Assembly: GCA_002914845.1 (NCBI GenBank)
Contig: JXTC01000181.1
Span: 511,040-575,039 of the forward strand
Origin: Trema orientale
Lineage: Eukaryota; Streptophyta; Magnoliopsida; Rosales; Cannabaceae
Direction of reading: 5' to 3'
DNA length: 64,000 nt
Shown here: positions 43,201 to 56,220 of the stretch, in pieces
Layout: the number at the start of each line of letters is the position of its first letter
Position numbering within the stretch: position 1 is the first letter of the stretch
The notes under the pieces: generated by a model
The model's database searches: none
Seen by the model: only the letters and a program-made list of their open reading frames with translations
What the model was told of the DNA's origin: nothing
Program-made: the position numbers and the translations under genes

Positions 43201-46200
43201 CAGTAATGGCTTTGTTGCAAGATTTGCCATATTCTAGTTTAGTTTTCCTTCAGTTAATAAATCATTTCTATTATCTTGATTTTCTTTTTCTTGTATCTCT
43301 ATCTCTCATGGTATGATCATGATTTGATTTTCTTGCACAAGTCCCTAGCTTAGATGAACTGCTTCGTGACACTGAACTTTGTACTTGTACAAACCTCCGA
43401 GCTTTTTTCCACTCTGTTTGAATGCAAATTGGGAAACTGAAACATGATTGGCTTGGCTAATGCACAATGGTTTACTGTTATAAATTCTGTGTCCTGTTCC
43501 TGATCACTTACTGCAATAAATGTTGTATATTGAGAATTTTTCTTTTATTCCAAACTATAAAAACACATGCTTTTTATTTGCGAGTTCTGTATTGATAAAC
43601 TTCATTCAACTGCCTTCTGTCCTAGCAATATATTGCCATAATAATGACAGGAACCTCTTTTTTATTATACTACTTCAGTTATTTGATCATCTTGAGTGCC
43701 ATTTTTCTTTAAACAACATTCCCTATTAAATGGAAACAAGATTAACATAACCTACCTTGATTTTGGTTGGGAATTTTGGGCAAAAGTGTGATTTAAAGAG
43801 TGAATATTCTTCAGTTGTCAGATTATCTCATTGTCATGTACTTTGGGTTTTACAGTTGGTGGAGCCTCGTGGAGAAATCTTGGGGAATAGGACAACATTA
43901 TCCTAAAGTCCTACCATTCTATTCGAATTTTGATCAGGTTCAAATGAATTTTAAGATAAATTTCTTTTGTGTTCTTCTGGCAATTTCTATGAATTAGGTT
44001 CACTTGGTCTTAAAAAATTGGTACTGATTTTTCAGGGATCGTGAGACCATTTGTATTAGACATTAGTTTGATCTGTTTTTTTAAAGACTGGGAAAACTTC
44101 TGAACTTATTTGGATAAAATGTAGGCTGATGATATTTAGATTGCGATTACTGGGTCTAAAAAAGGTTGCTCATCTAGAGAGAAGATTGTGCGTTTATCAT
44201 GCTGTGTATTTAATGCTGGATCTCCTTTTCATTCTTTCAGGGCCGTGGTCACCATTTCTCTGTTGACGGAATGCAAGTTCTGGATTCTCCTTGGAATAAC
44301 CTTTCTAGCCAAGGCTTTCAGGTATGTACCAATAGAACTGTTGATTCTTTATTCTACCATAATATTATCTCACCTTGTCATGAGTAATCTTTTCCTATCT
44401 CGTTTGGTTACGTCCATGTTATGGATTAAATTCAGTACTAGAATTTTTCCGACTATGTCAAAGCCCTTCATCTTAAAAAGTTCTCTAATGTACTTTTCTG
44501 ATTCGTTCTCTTTGCTTGCACCTCTTGTTTGTTAATTTTCTTGAGTTTCTATCAAGATGGCATGAGTAACAAATAAGATTTTTTTTTATCACGTTCTCTA
44601 TCAACTTTTGTTTATGTAAAGTACATGTACCAAATAATGGATGCATGAAAAATCATCTGATTTTGGCCTTGTTGTATCATATTTTATAATGACATGGTAT
44701 TAGTGGAGAATAAATTTAATATTAGTGGAGAATAAATTTAACTTTCATGGGGTGGAAATGAGATTGTCTTTTTTGCAGCATTCAGTTTCTTTCTCTATTG
44801 GTTTTTTACTCTTTTCTACTCTCCATAGACAGATAGACTGTTCACGTGTTTTTGTTTTCTTTTCATGTTGTCGCTTGTCTTCAGCCTAATGTTGTCGTTT
44901 GTCTTCAGCCTATTGTTGTCTTTCACTTTCATATTTCTTTTGAGGATATTGTAACTTGTAGATTTACCTTTCATGTCATATTTTCTAAAGCTTTTTAAGG
45001 TTATCTTTTGTCCTTTTTTTTATTTTTTTTTATATATATTCATGTAGTTTTTTTTTCTAGTTGTAGTTTATCCAGTTTATAATTGTTTTCGAGTTGTTTT
45101 AGTTTAACCAGTTTATAGTCGCTGTTTTTCATTTGCTGTTGTTTATTCTGGTTATTGTCATTTAAAAGTCTGATGTCATTCTCAATGTATCAATGTTTCT
45201 TCAGTTTATTGTCGCTTTTCCTACTGTCTCTCTTTCCTTTTCAAGAGTTATCATCCTTCTCCAATTTATTATCCTCTTAGGAAATTGTTGGTTTTAATTG
45301 TCGTTTAAAAAGATGATGTCATACTATATGTTGTCATGTTTTTTACTTATTGTTGTTTATCCATTGTTGATGATGTCATTCTATTTTGTTGTAGTTTTTG
45401 TATACTTGTCGTCTACGTAGTTGATGTCGTTTTTATGCGATCTCTTTGCAGTTTATGTTGTTTTCCAGGTAATTGTCTTTTTTTCATTTAGTATCGTTTT
45501 CCTGTCGTTTCTTCGTTTTAGTGTATGTCATTTATTGAGATTATTCTTGTTTTTAAGATCTCGTTTTTCTGTCGTTTATTCGGTTTAGTGTTGTTTTTAC
45601 TGTGAATGTCATTTTGTAATTGTCCATTCTCTGGGTTTTGGAATTTGGTAAAAGAATGCAGTAGGTATACAAAGTTACATAAATACACACACAGAGATAA
45701 TGAACCCAGATCGTAAATGCTCTAAATTATGCTTCCTTTCCCTGTACGTTACTTGAGTTCTGTTATTTATTTATTTTTTTGGTCTAATTCCTGCATTTGT
45801 TGCAGCCGCTTCTTGAGTACAAGGACAGCTCTACTACAGATGCCATTAAAGTACTCGTTAAGTAAGTTCAATGCTTCATACAATATTGTGATCCTAATTA
45901 CAATGTCTGTTTACATGGAAGTGTCACATGAAATCCATAGTAAGTAGGTAAAGGGATTGATTAGATTTGGATGTGTAATATTAATCCTCTATTTTCATGA
46001 ATACTCGACGTGTTCAAGTTTTGGAAAATCGAAATAGGCTGCAAAAGCCTGTATACGAACTGTTTGGATTGTTCTAAATTCTGGGTTATTTTAATCATAA
46101 ATTGTGATTATCACGAGCTTTTTGGCCAATCACACTATGGGTTGTGTGATTGGATTGGAAGCAAGTGGTGATCATCATATTGGTGGGATATCTAAGGTGT

Positions 46201-47548
46201 GGACAATCAAAAATGATATTCCATATTTCTTCAAATACTGGGTCAACACACCATGGAAACATTTTGTGAAGGATTTATTCTGATGGGTAACCACTATGCA
46301 TATTAGTACTCATTTTATATTGTTTGGTCCTTCTCTCTAGTTAAAAATAAAAATAAATTTCTCCGGCCCTAAAATGCTTAGCTTGTTGGTTTCCATTTAT
46401 TTTTCATGTGGTCCTGTTTCTCTAACAAACAAAGTTTAGTGTACTGAACACCAACATTTGTGAATGACAGTCTCAACGATGCATCTTATAGAGGGGGAAG
46501 TAACATCACATTTAAAGGAAATCTTCAAGGCAACGCTAATTTCACAACAAGGCTCTTTCTGGGAGAGCTTCCTTTGGGGGACTCACCTCTCCAGTTTACA
46601 TATTCTGTAAGCTATCTTTTCTGTTGATTAAGCCCCCGACCAAACAGAATCATATCATATTATTGTTTAATGCGATGAATGATCTTTGATTAGCCAAACT
46701 CGTTATACAACAGACAATTCAAATTTTGATACGAATTGAAGAATAAAACTAAATAGACTGTTTAAACCGAAATGACATTATGCACAGGTGGACAGCATCA
46801 TCTAATCTGATATTATGTAATTATAGATTCCTAAATTGTTTCTTTTTACTTGGATTGAATCCAATCAATGCAGGTGAAATCAGAGGCAAATTCTCTACTG
46901 GGCCTGTATCTTGATTTCTCTTCCAGGGAAGGGGAAAGAAAGTTTGTGCTACTTGCACCCACGGGAGTGGATCATCTCTCGAGCAAATTTAGTGAAGTGG
47001 TTACAACTCGTCAAGTAGAAAATCTTGAAACTTCTTCAGGATGGGTCATACAGGAGAGTAGCATCTCAATGAGTGGACACACATTAACAGAAATCTCAGC
47101 TGTATGCTACAGACCAGACCCTCGGTTTCTAAAATCAGATGACCATGGCGCTTTAGTTCATAGCTCAGCAGAGTACTATGCAGTGCTTGGCCACCTAACA
47201 GTCAACACTTCAAAACAGAAACCGAATTTTCCACCCTCTTCTTCATGGGTAGTTGAGGGACAACACATCAAATGGTCACAAGGTTCTGACAGTTCCAAGA
47301 CTGTTAGTGTAAAGATCATATGGAATTTGAAAGATGGGAATGATTCTGCATTCCCAAAATTCAATATTTATGCGGAGAAAGAGTTCCTTGGAGTGGCACG
47401 AGTGCAAGCTTTTTACGTAGCTGATTTTGCAGTTCCTTCTGGAAGTTCTGGTGTCAAACTTTATATTCAAGCGTGTGGTGTTGATGGGAGCAGCCAGAAA
47501 ATGGATGCTTCCCCTTTTCTCGAATTGGAAGCCCCCAAAGTTCAGTAA
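40265..47548 (+). CDS. ENGase: Cytosolic endo-beta-N-acetylglucosaminidase (GH85, ENGase)
   Basis: Cleaves the GlcNAc-GlcNAc core of high-mannose N-glycans; in plants it acts in the cytosol on free glycans from misfolded glycoproteins. Exons: 40265-40789, 41827-41964, 42230-42339, 42433-42544, 42636-42743, 43090-43202, 43856-43937, 44241-44321, 45806-45861, 46471-46606, 46874-47548, all in frame, 711 aa. GH85 signatures: SYFDSFHYPFN, HDMAGGYGDDKWVQGG, WHWHLIDVFVYFSHNLVALPP, and the catalytic Asn-x-Glu in GFDGWLLNMEV (N223, E225), spaced as in EndoA and EndoM. FDGIDVFGRN-type and FSVDGMQVLDSPWNNLS blocks follow; exons 10-11 give the C-terminal beta-rich region. A second in-frame ATG (40385, MSKPITSS) gives 671 aa, nearer the usual plant length; the 40 extra residues are basic and hydrophobic (HKLFLFLFSR). 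All introns are GT-AG except intron 5 (GC-AG). Confidence 0.93.
42744..43089 (+). other. Non-canonical GC-AG intron in the ENGase gene
   Basis: Family alignment requires ...GGGQWN followed by TNFALDVL, i.e. AAT at 42741-42743 joined to ACA at 43090. The bases after AAT are gcatgt, so the donor is GC. The nearest GT (gtgcc, 42748) would shift the frame to an early stop. The acceptor is a normal aacag. Confidence 0.75.
44840..45650. repeat. Degenerate 'ttgtcgttt'-rich tract in ENGase intron 8
   Basis: The intron between exons 8 and 9 is long (44322-45805) and contains many loosely spaced copies of words such as 'gttgtcgtttgtcttcagcc' and 'tgtcgttttt', strongly T/G-biased on the coding strand. 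This looks like a decayed tandem array; no period is exact. Confidence 0.6.
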
Positions 47549-50500
47549 CAACTTTATCTTAACTAATTCAGTTTCGGAAATGTTTTCTTTAGCATCATTT
47601 GAGGAAGCATGGTTAGCCACTTTGCCTGTATCTGTATGCTGTCTAGCTATCCAGCATTATGTAAATAACAATAAAATTGCTCAATAATAAGGATATGAAT
47701 CCAAAATGTGATGGTTCACAAAAACCATCAATTTTATTACTACTAATGTCTATCCTCTTTTTCTTTTTGAAAATTACAGTAAGTCCAGTTAAGATGTTAT
47801 GGTGATTAGACTTTACTCCTACCATGCATAAAGCAACTCATTTCACTTTGGTCTGATTTTCTCTCTATTCAATTGTTAAACATGTGTTATGAAAGCTTTT
47901 AAATTTAATTTTTCATGGAAATAATTTTCTGCAGGGAAAGATTACACGAACTAATTTTGATGCAGGTTGTGCTACCAACATGTGGAAAACATGGAATGTT
48001 TAAACTATGTACATATAAAGGGCCAACAACTGGCATACACCTGAAAAAGCTCATTATTATTGATTGGTGAAATAAATATTAGCACTTCTTTAGAAGGGTC
48101 CTGTTAACATTTCGTTCATGACCCACCTTCAAACTAATCCAGAAAAGTGGAGATATGAAATTGTTAACGAACATAAAGTTTACAACACAAATCGCGTTGT
48201 TTTAACTATCAAGGCTTAAAGTCCCTTTTTCTTCTCTGACTTTTATTTTTAACATATTCTTGCTTTAGGGAATCGAGTTGTACATGCAGACAGACACACA
48301 TGGTGACATTTAATGATTGAAATGTATGTCTATGCCTGGAGTAAAAATTAATTAAAGAATCTGCTATTGTAACTTCTGGGGAGTAACTGTTTGTAATTGA
48401 ACCAAAGTTTAGAATTAATTCATATTTATAAAAGATTTAGCAAAATCAAACAAAGATCAATCATTTTGGCATTTCCTTAGCTACAACAAAAACTGTGGCA
48501 TTTTTGGTATTGAAGTAAAATGCTTCAAAACAATCTACATATCCAATGATAAGGAAATCAAGAAGAAAGATGAAGATAACTAAAGAGGAAAAAGTATATA
48601 TTTAATCAAAAACAAAAGTGTTTTGGAAGTATTAACCTCGAGCCCTCAAAAGACAAATGCACTACCCTTACTTGTCTCCATAAAGAGCCAAAGATCGAGG
48701 ATGATATGTATAAGTATTTTTTGAAAAAAAAAATATTTCTTTGAATATTAGACTATTAGTGATAGACGTATATAGGAACACCTTTGTCTTGTCATGTATG
48801 TAAAATTTCGAGTAATCTATTACCTTTGTTCTTTCGTTTTTCAACTAAATTTAACTCAAGATACCTCGCAAACATATCTTTCTAAAATTAACCCCGTCTA
48901 TTTCATGTACCAAGCCAATTTAGGTCAAGCCTAGCCCTAGTCCTAGATGAGAATATAAGTATTAAGTTGTCATTTTTTGTAGTCACAAAGATTAAGCTAT
49001 CAAATCTGAAGCACCATAGGCATATACACACACAATGCCATAAGAACAATATTCAAGGAAGCACTAGCTAGTACATGCATGCATGACTATGCATGTGATA
49101 ATGCAGTACAATCTCATTTCGTAACTATGAAATAAAAATTTAAGAAGCCATTGATCATCATTGTTTACCCTATCTATTAAATATGGTGAGCTTACACATA
49201 CACATATATACACACTTATAAAACAATTTTGCCTTCAAAAAAATATATAAAAAATTAATGATTAACTATATCTTGCTATATCATTTAAAGAGAACATGAT
49301 AATATTTTAACAATTTTCCCCAGAATGTATGTTATGCCAAAGGCCCAAAAGGAATCATCCTTTTTTATCCACAACAAGACTAGAATATATATGAAACATG
49401 CACCTACTTTGTCTTGTTTGCTAACCAAGCCAATAGAACTCTCAAGCACGTTGTTGTCCGTTGTAACACGGCATTGATGACAAGACAGCTTGAGGAAAAT
49501 TTTTCTGAAGTACGTTGAATCACAAGAAGAAGGTAAATTAAATGCCAAAAAGATATTAGATAGACAATAAAGTATGTTAAGATATTTTATCTTATGGTAC
49601 AAAAATTATTTAAAAACAACTTATTAACTAATTAAACATGTATTCTATCTTTATTGTTTCAAAATAACACAAAACATAATTTCACATTTTTTAATCTCGA
49701 AAAAAATGAAAGAATCCTGCGAGCAGACGGGGAAGCTCTTTTTGAACTGTGAATTTTGATGAAGAAACTATTCAGATGAAAAAAAGAGAGGAAAATGAGG
49801 ACAATATTTTCCTAAACTTTGTAACTTTTTTTTAATGAACAAATAATTACTGTCAAACTTGTTTGATAATTCTAAGTCCTTGGAAATTAGACATGATTTT
49901 CGTTTCCACATTCTCAAAATAACTTCTCATATATATATATATATTTATTTTGATATGAACACAAGAAAATGTTGAAAATACAACATATCGATAAAGAAGA
50001 GATAACTCTTTGGAATTCTATAATGTACATATGACATGGTCAATAAAATTTAAATTGATGAATCAAATAATATTTTAACATCTTAAATCTATATGATTGC
50101 AGGATTTTCAATGACCATACAGCTAGAAATAACTGAGCCACAAAAAGTGTCGCACGAAAAGAAGGATTTGATAGGGATAGAAGAAAATAAAAGTTTATAA
50201 TTTTGACTTGGAAATTCTTCCACATTAAACAAAGCTAATGAGGAATCTTTTTTAACTGATTAGTAGTTGTTGTCTTTTGTAATTCTTTTTCATATTTTTT
50301 TTCCTTCCTTTTACCTTCTAAAATATGGATATGATTTGACATATAATTGCATTAGAGAGATGGATTTTGAAAAAAAAAATACTATAAAGATACAGACTTG
50401 CATCAATAGTCACATATTTGTACATGTACATTTAAGTATTATATATATTCCCAATCCCATGAACTGAGCACTTTCTGGCACTACACCCCACGTGAACAAG

Positions 50501-51096
50501 CTAGAAGAAGTTTGTTAATATATAATTGGAGTGGGCGGTGTGCCAATCTAATATTACTTTTCCCTAATTTTTAAAATTAGACTTGGTCTACTTAGCAGCT
50601 GAAGTGAGACATACTGGAAACAAAGTCAGGAGGCGCAGCCTAAGAAAAAATTATTACTAATAATTGAAGTTTATGAATTTGGGCTAGCTAAACGCCAAAA
50701 GCTGCTAATAAATGTGATAGAAAATTGTGTCAACAAAGGATTTGATGAAAAAAAAATAATACATATCGGAAACATAAATGGAGGAGAGTTTACTAAATGA
50801 ATGTTTACTACATTTTAATATAAGGTCCGGCAGACTAACAAAAAAAAAAAAAGGAAAAAGAAAATCCTTAGATGCTTTTAGCTAGTTTAGAACAAAGTTC
50901 TATACCTATATTGTCTTTAGTCGTCTACAAATTAAATTAGTCCTCATCGTTGGCTTTGTTAGAGGTAACTAATAACTAAAGTTCACACATAAAACCAATA
51001 AAGATAATTACGTGTCGCAATTAACTAAAATTGTACATATTAATTGTAAAATTTCAATTTAGTAAAAACAAAATCCACATTATTATTTTTTTTTTT
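47549..51096. other. Intergenic region between ENGase and the LBD gene
   Basis: The first ~150 bases are the ENGase 3' UTR, with a possible polyadenylation signal aataaa near 47679. The rest is AT-rich DNA without recognisable genes; the open frames (49285-49602, 50040-50225, 50267-50467) have no domain signature. A (TA)n tract lies at about 49930-49942. Confidence 0.45.
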
Positions 51097-51228
51097 GATA
51101 AACATAATGTGGATACTTACTTAGTTACCTCTTTTGGGTCTTAGAATTACTAAGTATCCACATTATGTTTATGAAAAAAAAATAACGTGGATACTTAGTA
51201 ATTCTAAGACCCAAAAGAGGTAACTTAG
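51097..51228. repeat. Composite nested inverted repeats (two overlapping hairpins)
   Basis: 'ataaacataatgtggatact' (from 51098) pairs with 'taagtatccacattatgttt' (51151-51170). The block 51120-51161, containing 'tcttttgggtcttagaatta', pairs with 51187-51228, containing 'taattctaagacccaaaaga'. The shared segment 'taagtatccac' takes part in both hairpins, which is the signature of repeated template switching. Confidence 0.85.
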
Positions 51229-51857
51229 GAGCTCGATGGTTATGTCGTTGTGCATGATATATGTCACTCCAAATATAGGTTGATAATACCTAAAAATAAA
51301 TTGTTACAAGAATTTATGTCTGAGATTGATTTTTAAGGCCACCGACTCTGTCTGCATTTATGCATTAATCTATTGAATGAAGCTATTAATATTTGATTAG
51401 TAAGTTACCCCGAAGGCTCTAATTTTAACTTCATGACTTAGTCACATGCTAGAGTTGACTCCATAAGTTACTACTCTTGTTTTAAGTCACCCACCCCTTA
51501 TGTCCCATTCTCATACCACAAGTACAAACACCTCATTATAATTAAGCCCCCAAAAAAAAAAGTACGACCAACTCTCTCATATATACTTTTAATATTAATC
51601 GTCTTGAGGATTAGTACATAAAATTTAGTTCAATAACACCTTATAAAATACAATAGCAGCGGTTCCTCACACTATCACATCAAAATTTATGATTAGCTTA
51701 AAATTAATGAAACCAACACTAATTAAATGCGACTAACTAGTAATGATATTAAACATATTTCTAGTCAAAATTATGAAGGCTAAAAGGGTGTAAAAAAAAC
51801 ATGAGAGAGCGAGGGACAATGTTTTTTTTTTTTAATTAATAAATATTATAACTTATA
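51229..51857. other. 3' flank of the LBD gene
   Basis: AT-rich spacer downstream of the minus-strand LBD gene, including its presumed 3' UTR next to 51858. Nothing else recognised. Confidence 0.4.
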
Positions 51858-52537
51858 CTAAGAGACCATGTCATTTCCCAAAATACTCTCTCTCTTGAGA
51901 GAGTCGTGAATTACAATACTAGTAGCAGAAGATGCAAAATTGTGGTACTGAGGCGAGCTCATGAGGCCGTTGTTTTGACCCAAAAAACACGATTTCTCGT
52001 ACTGGCCAATCATGTAATCAGCGGGGTCCAATATCTGCGGTGGTGTCCCCGCGGCCACCATGGCCGCTGCCGGATCTTGCTGCATCTGGATGCAGAGAAT
52101 CTCTGCCTGAGCCACGGCCAGTTGCATTTGCAGCTCCGAAACCTGGTTTTGTAGGTATGATATGGCCCCAACGCACCCGTAAACTGGGTCCCGCATTCTC
52201 GCGTTCGCTTCGTACACTAAACTGCTCACTGCGTCCGCTCTCTGGTGAACCGGAAGCTCCTGTATAACGTTATTTTTGTATATTAAGATAATACAATACG
52301 ACGCACCAAACACAACAAATACGTACCTAACACAACAGATACGTAGACAGATAAAATTATGAGCAGTGAAGTGGGACCCACCTGCAACATTTTGCTGACA
52401 TTGCTGGCACCAAAGACCTTGTGGACAATGGCGAACTTGTGTGGATCATCTGAGGGAAAGTAAGGAGCAAAGATGCAATCCTTGGCACATCGTCGTCTTA
52501 GCAACTTGCATGAAGCGCATGGCGAGTTTCCACCCAT
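51858..52537 (-). CDS. LBD12: LATERAL ORGAN BOUNDARIES domain transcription factor, LBD12-like (class I)
   Basis: Plant-specific nuclear DNA-binding protein that regulates organ boundaries and meristem growth. Exon 1 is 52537-52382 (52 codons), exon 2 is 52259-51858 (133 residues plus TAG), with a 122-bp GT-AG intron, 185 aa in all. The zinc-finger-like C block is CASCKLLRRRCAKDC (C7, C10, C17, C21; spacing 2-6-3). The GAS block runs FGASNVSKMLQ | ELPVHQRADAVSSLVYEANA with the DPVYGCVGAI motif. A leucine-zipper-like L-x6-L-x3-L-x6-I lies in YLQNQVSELQMQLAVAQAEI, so it is class I. The intron lies at the conserved KMLQ|ELP position. The C-terminal part is Gln/Met- and Ser-rich and less conserved. 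The sequence recalls Arabidopsis LBD12/ASL5 more than LBD4. Short introns and a nearby upstream TATA box fit a compact regulated gene. Confidence 0.93.
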
Positions 52538-52640
52538 TCTTTTCTTTCTTTCTTTTTTTTTTTTAAATTTTTTGAGAGAGAGTCTGAATATTAAGAGAAG
52601 GAAGAAGATGAAGATGAGTTATTAGGTATGTGTGTACGCA

Positions 52641-52651
52641 AAATATATAAA
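52641..52651 (-). promoter_or_regulatory. Probable TATA box of the LBD gene
   Basis: On the minus strand the sequence reads tttatatattt about 105 bp upstream of the ATG. That leaves room for a ~75-nt CT-rich leader (cttcatcttcttccttctct region), normal for a plant gene. Confidence 0.5.
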
Positions 52652-55600
52652 GGTGAGGAAGTGTGGGCACAAGTTGTGGAGAATGAAAAAGAAGTATGTC
52701 AATATTTATAATAGCTGAGAACGTGTGAGCCTATAGTACTACTACTGCTCTGCAGTCCATGAATAACATGTAGAACAATTGAAAGGGGAAATTTAATTCC
52801 TTCAAAAAAAAAAAGGAAAAGAAAAGGGAAATTTAATTTTTCTTTTTTGTTTTTTTTTTCAAAAAAATGATAATGGGACAATAAAATAAAGTGCTTGTGG
52901 TATAGTTATTTATAATAATATCCCACATGAGAGAGTAGTGGTACTACTACATGGGCATCATAATAATTATTATTGAGTTTTTGAAGTGGGATTCTTTTGT
53001 CCTTGCTCTGACCAAACCATATTATATATAGATCAAACCAATAGGTTCTCTACACCTATTGTTTTGATAAGGGGGTTAAATAATTACCCGTACTAATTAT
53101 TTAATACAATTCCTTCTACTTAGTTCCGCTTTATTTGGGTCGGACCAAAAACTTGGGCGAGATGGGTATCAGGCTAGTAATAATTCGGGTGGATACTTAT
53201 AAAGATATTTGACCTTGTCCATTGTAATCCAAATGTTAAAAACAAAGCAAACTTTCATCATTATTCATGAATATGACGATTGAAAACTTCAAATTTCAGA
53301 CGTTAATAATTTCCACCGTTATTTTTATTTCACTATTGATCATCTAGACTTGCAAAGAAGTAGCCAAGTTGGTCCACAACCACTTAAATATCAAGTTCAA
53401 CAAGTCAGGAAGAAATGATGTATATTATAGAAATTGAAAAAAGTCCCATTTGAAATGACCAAAACTAGACAAGGGGGTAAGTCATACCATTAATTTTCTA
53501 ACTTAAATACCCAGACAAACTGTGTACACACATATATAAATGTATAAGTGTGTATTTAACAAAAATATATTGAATTTTGCCAAATGTTATGTTTGTTTCA
53601 TAAATGTCACAGCATATGGACACATACCAGAACCACTACTGGCTAGTACTCTATTATACTTATAAACTAACAAGGCTTACACATAACTTTCACAGGCTTA
53701 TATAATTATCCAAATTGAAAAAGACCCTTAATTAGCTTTTTCTTTTTTCTTTTTTCTTTTTTTTTTTTTAATCTAGGGTCCCAGCACAATTTGGAGCCAT
53801 TCCGACTAACCAGAAACCAAGAGTAAAACCAGCAACGGTTATAGTTGACTGCCGCCAAACCGTGGGATAGGTTGGCTGTGACAAATAATATTACTTTGTA
53901 ATAATGTGGCTTCCACGTTGTCTATATATGTAATGTACTCTTCTTCACCTAGCTAAGAGAGAGAAATAATTAGCTTGACATATCTTTGGGGATGCCTTCC
54001 CCCCTTTTTTTTTGAGATCATATCTTTGTGGGCTTAGGATTAGGTATAGGCTTGTGAATAGGTCCGAATTCTAAAACCAAGGAAACCGCTTGTTACAACC
54101 AATGACCAACATTGGGTCATCGTGAATATGTTTGTGGGCCAAACGAACATTATTCACGTGAACGAAAAAAAACGCAATCTTTTTTTTCTCTCTCTATCGA
54201 TGTCTCTGTGTGTATATATGTGTGTATGTATATATATATATATATATATATTTGATCAGTTGATCAGTTTGACCTAAATCATTGATTAGCTAGATCAATC
54301 AACGGTTGAGATCTTGACCACCAGTTAATCAGGTGCAACGTCCAAGATGGGGTCCAATATTTCATTCGGGGATTCAATTGTAAATTATGTTATGAGAATT
54401 ATAAGCAAGTTAAAAGAAGCCGCAAAACACTGGATCACTTCTCGTTAATTGACGAGTAGTACTGTATATTGTCGTGCAAAGATTGTAGCTTAATTCCCCG
54501 AAATCTTAAAATGATCATATCATATTGGATGAATATATTATGTGGATGCAGCATGAACATTAATCGAGTTTCCTCATGCTAGTAAATACTAGCTAGTGGA
54601 ACTAGCTAGAGCTAGTCCATTGATTATAAGATAATTAAATATCAGTTCTATAATATCTCCCTTTTTTAATCATTAAAGCAACTTGAAAACCTACCTATAT
54701 ATAAGCTTGATTCTCATGCATGGCTTATAGGATTGTGTTTGGCAGCAACCAGATTTTCTTCTCACTCAACTTGAAAGTTAAAACCATTGGCTCCAGATTT
54801 TCTCAGATTTAGTACTTTGAACATAAGCATATAAGATACGTACTTATCAATCTATGTGACGTTTTGTTATTAATTGGGGTTGGCAAATGGCAAATGGCAA
54901 ATGGCAACTGGCAACTGGCGAGTATAACATCATTAATTCTGGAAGAAATAAAAGATCAAACCATATAGAAACTTCAAGACTTAAACAAGTTGATGTTTAT
55001 GGATATACAATTACATATGTGTCGATAAAATTCTAAGCTTATAATAATTATGAAAAAAAAATTCAGCAGTAACCCTGATTGGCATTCTTCCTATATATTT
55101 TCTTGTTATTAGTTGATATTTTACTATATTTCAGTGGTTGATCGTAGACTAGTCCCCGTGAAAAGCCAGTCTAATTCAAATGACATCATTCTAAATTCTA
55201 AACAAATGTACATTTATTTGCAATTTTATTAAGATCGATGGTCTACAGGGAATCTAGTCGTGGCAACCCATGAACCAAGCAATATATTATATATATTAAT
55301 TGACAAATGCCTATTGATGCAAATCTAATCAATGATCATTAATTAGTAATCGTTAGAGCATATTATGGACTACATTACATAAATATTCATAATTATATGT
55401 GTGAATAAAATTTATTATACGTCTCATAATTAACATGTATTACAATTACGATCATGTTTCTTTTTACCGTACGTCTATCATTGTTAGAAAGCGAAATTCG
55501 TATGAGACTTCTTAAACTAGTAGTACGATATTATATATATATTTTTGTCATGCAAACAAAAGACTACTTTTGGTTATATATTAATTAGTACAAAAAGCCG

Positions 55601-55850
55601 AGGAAACTTTATATTCCCTTTTTTTATCTTCTAATTTTTTATTTTTTATTTTTTTGGTTTTTTTGGAGAGGAGGTAATTGGGGTTGCATAAAAATGTGTG
55701 TGAGCATGATATAAATGTCACACCTATGGGCATAAAATAGCTGATAATAACATTGCTTTGACAATATTCAATCCAATATATTCACCATGATAGTGAAGTA
55801 CTTATTATATTATAGATGTATATGTCTACATGACATATGTATATATATAT
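52652..55850. other. Upstream intergenic DNA of the LBD gene
   Basis: No gene recognised. Features are T/TC-runs (53740-53770), (TA)n at about 54231-54251, a short stepwise tandem 'caaatggcaaatggcaactgg' type block at about 54884-54917, and 'ttgatcagttgatcagttt' near 54252. Regulatory elements of the LBD gene probably lie in the first kilobase, but none is identifiable with confidence. Confidence 0.4.
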
Positions 55851-56095
55851 GGCACCAATTCAGTAGGTATTTTCTTTTTTTTTAACTACACATAGTATCA
55901 TTTTGGCCAATGAAAATTTATTATATACATTTTTTTATTGTAAAAAGTATGAGAAAGAAATAGCATTAATAATGCACGTCTTTTCATGCACCTCATTATA
56001 GCCATTGGATTACCATTAAATGATGATCCAAAGGCTAAAAAAAAAATATATCTACACATAAGTAAAAAAAAAAATACCTGCTAGATTGGCAATCA
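55851..56095. mobile_element. MITE family B, copy 2
   Basis: Same orientation and structure as 5048-5261. Left end 'ggcaccaattcagtaggtat', right end 'tacctgctagattggcaatc'. The internal block 'attaataatgcacgtctttt' is conserved, as is 'gatgatccaaaggctaaaaa'. It is also flanked by (TA)n on both sides, so this family seems to enter or create TA-rich targets. Confidence 0.7.
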
Positions 56096-56220
56096 TATAT
56101 ATATATATATATATATCTCCTCCGCTTAATTTGTAAATAACAGGAATGATCTAGACATGTAAAAAGAACTGTAGCCTAGTTTTTCAATATCAAGACACTG
56201 TATCATGATCATTATTTGAA

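Noticed and set aside
52040..52267. Plus-strand GC-rich ORF
   Set aside because: Antisense shadow of LBD exon 2, whose frame is clearly conserved on the minus strand.
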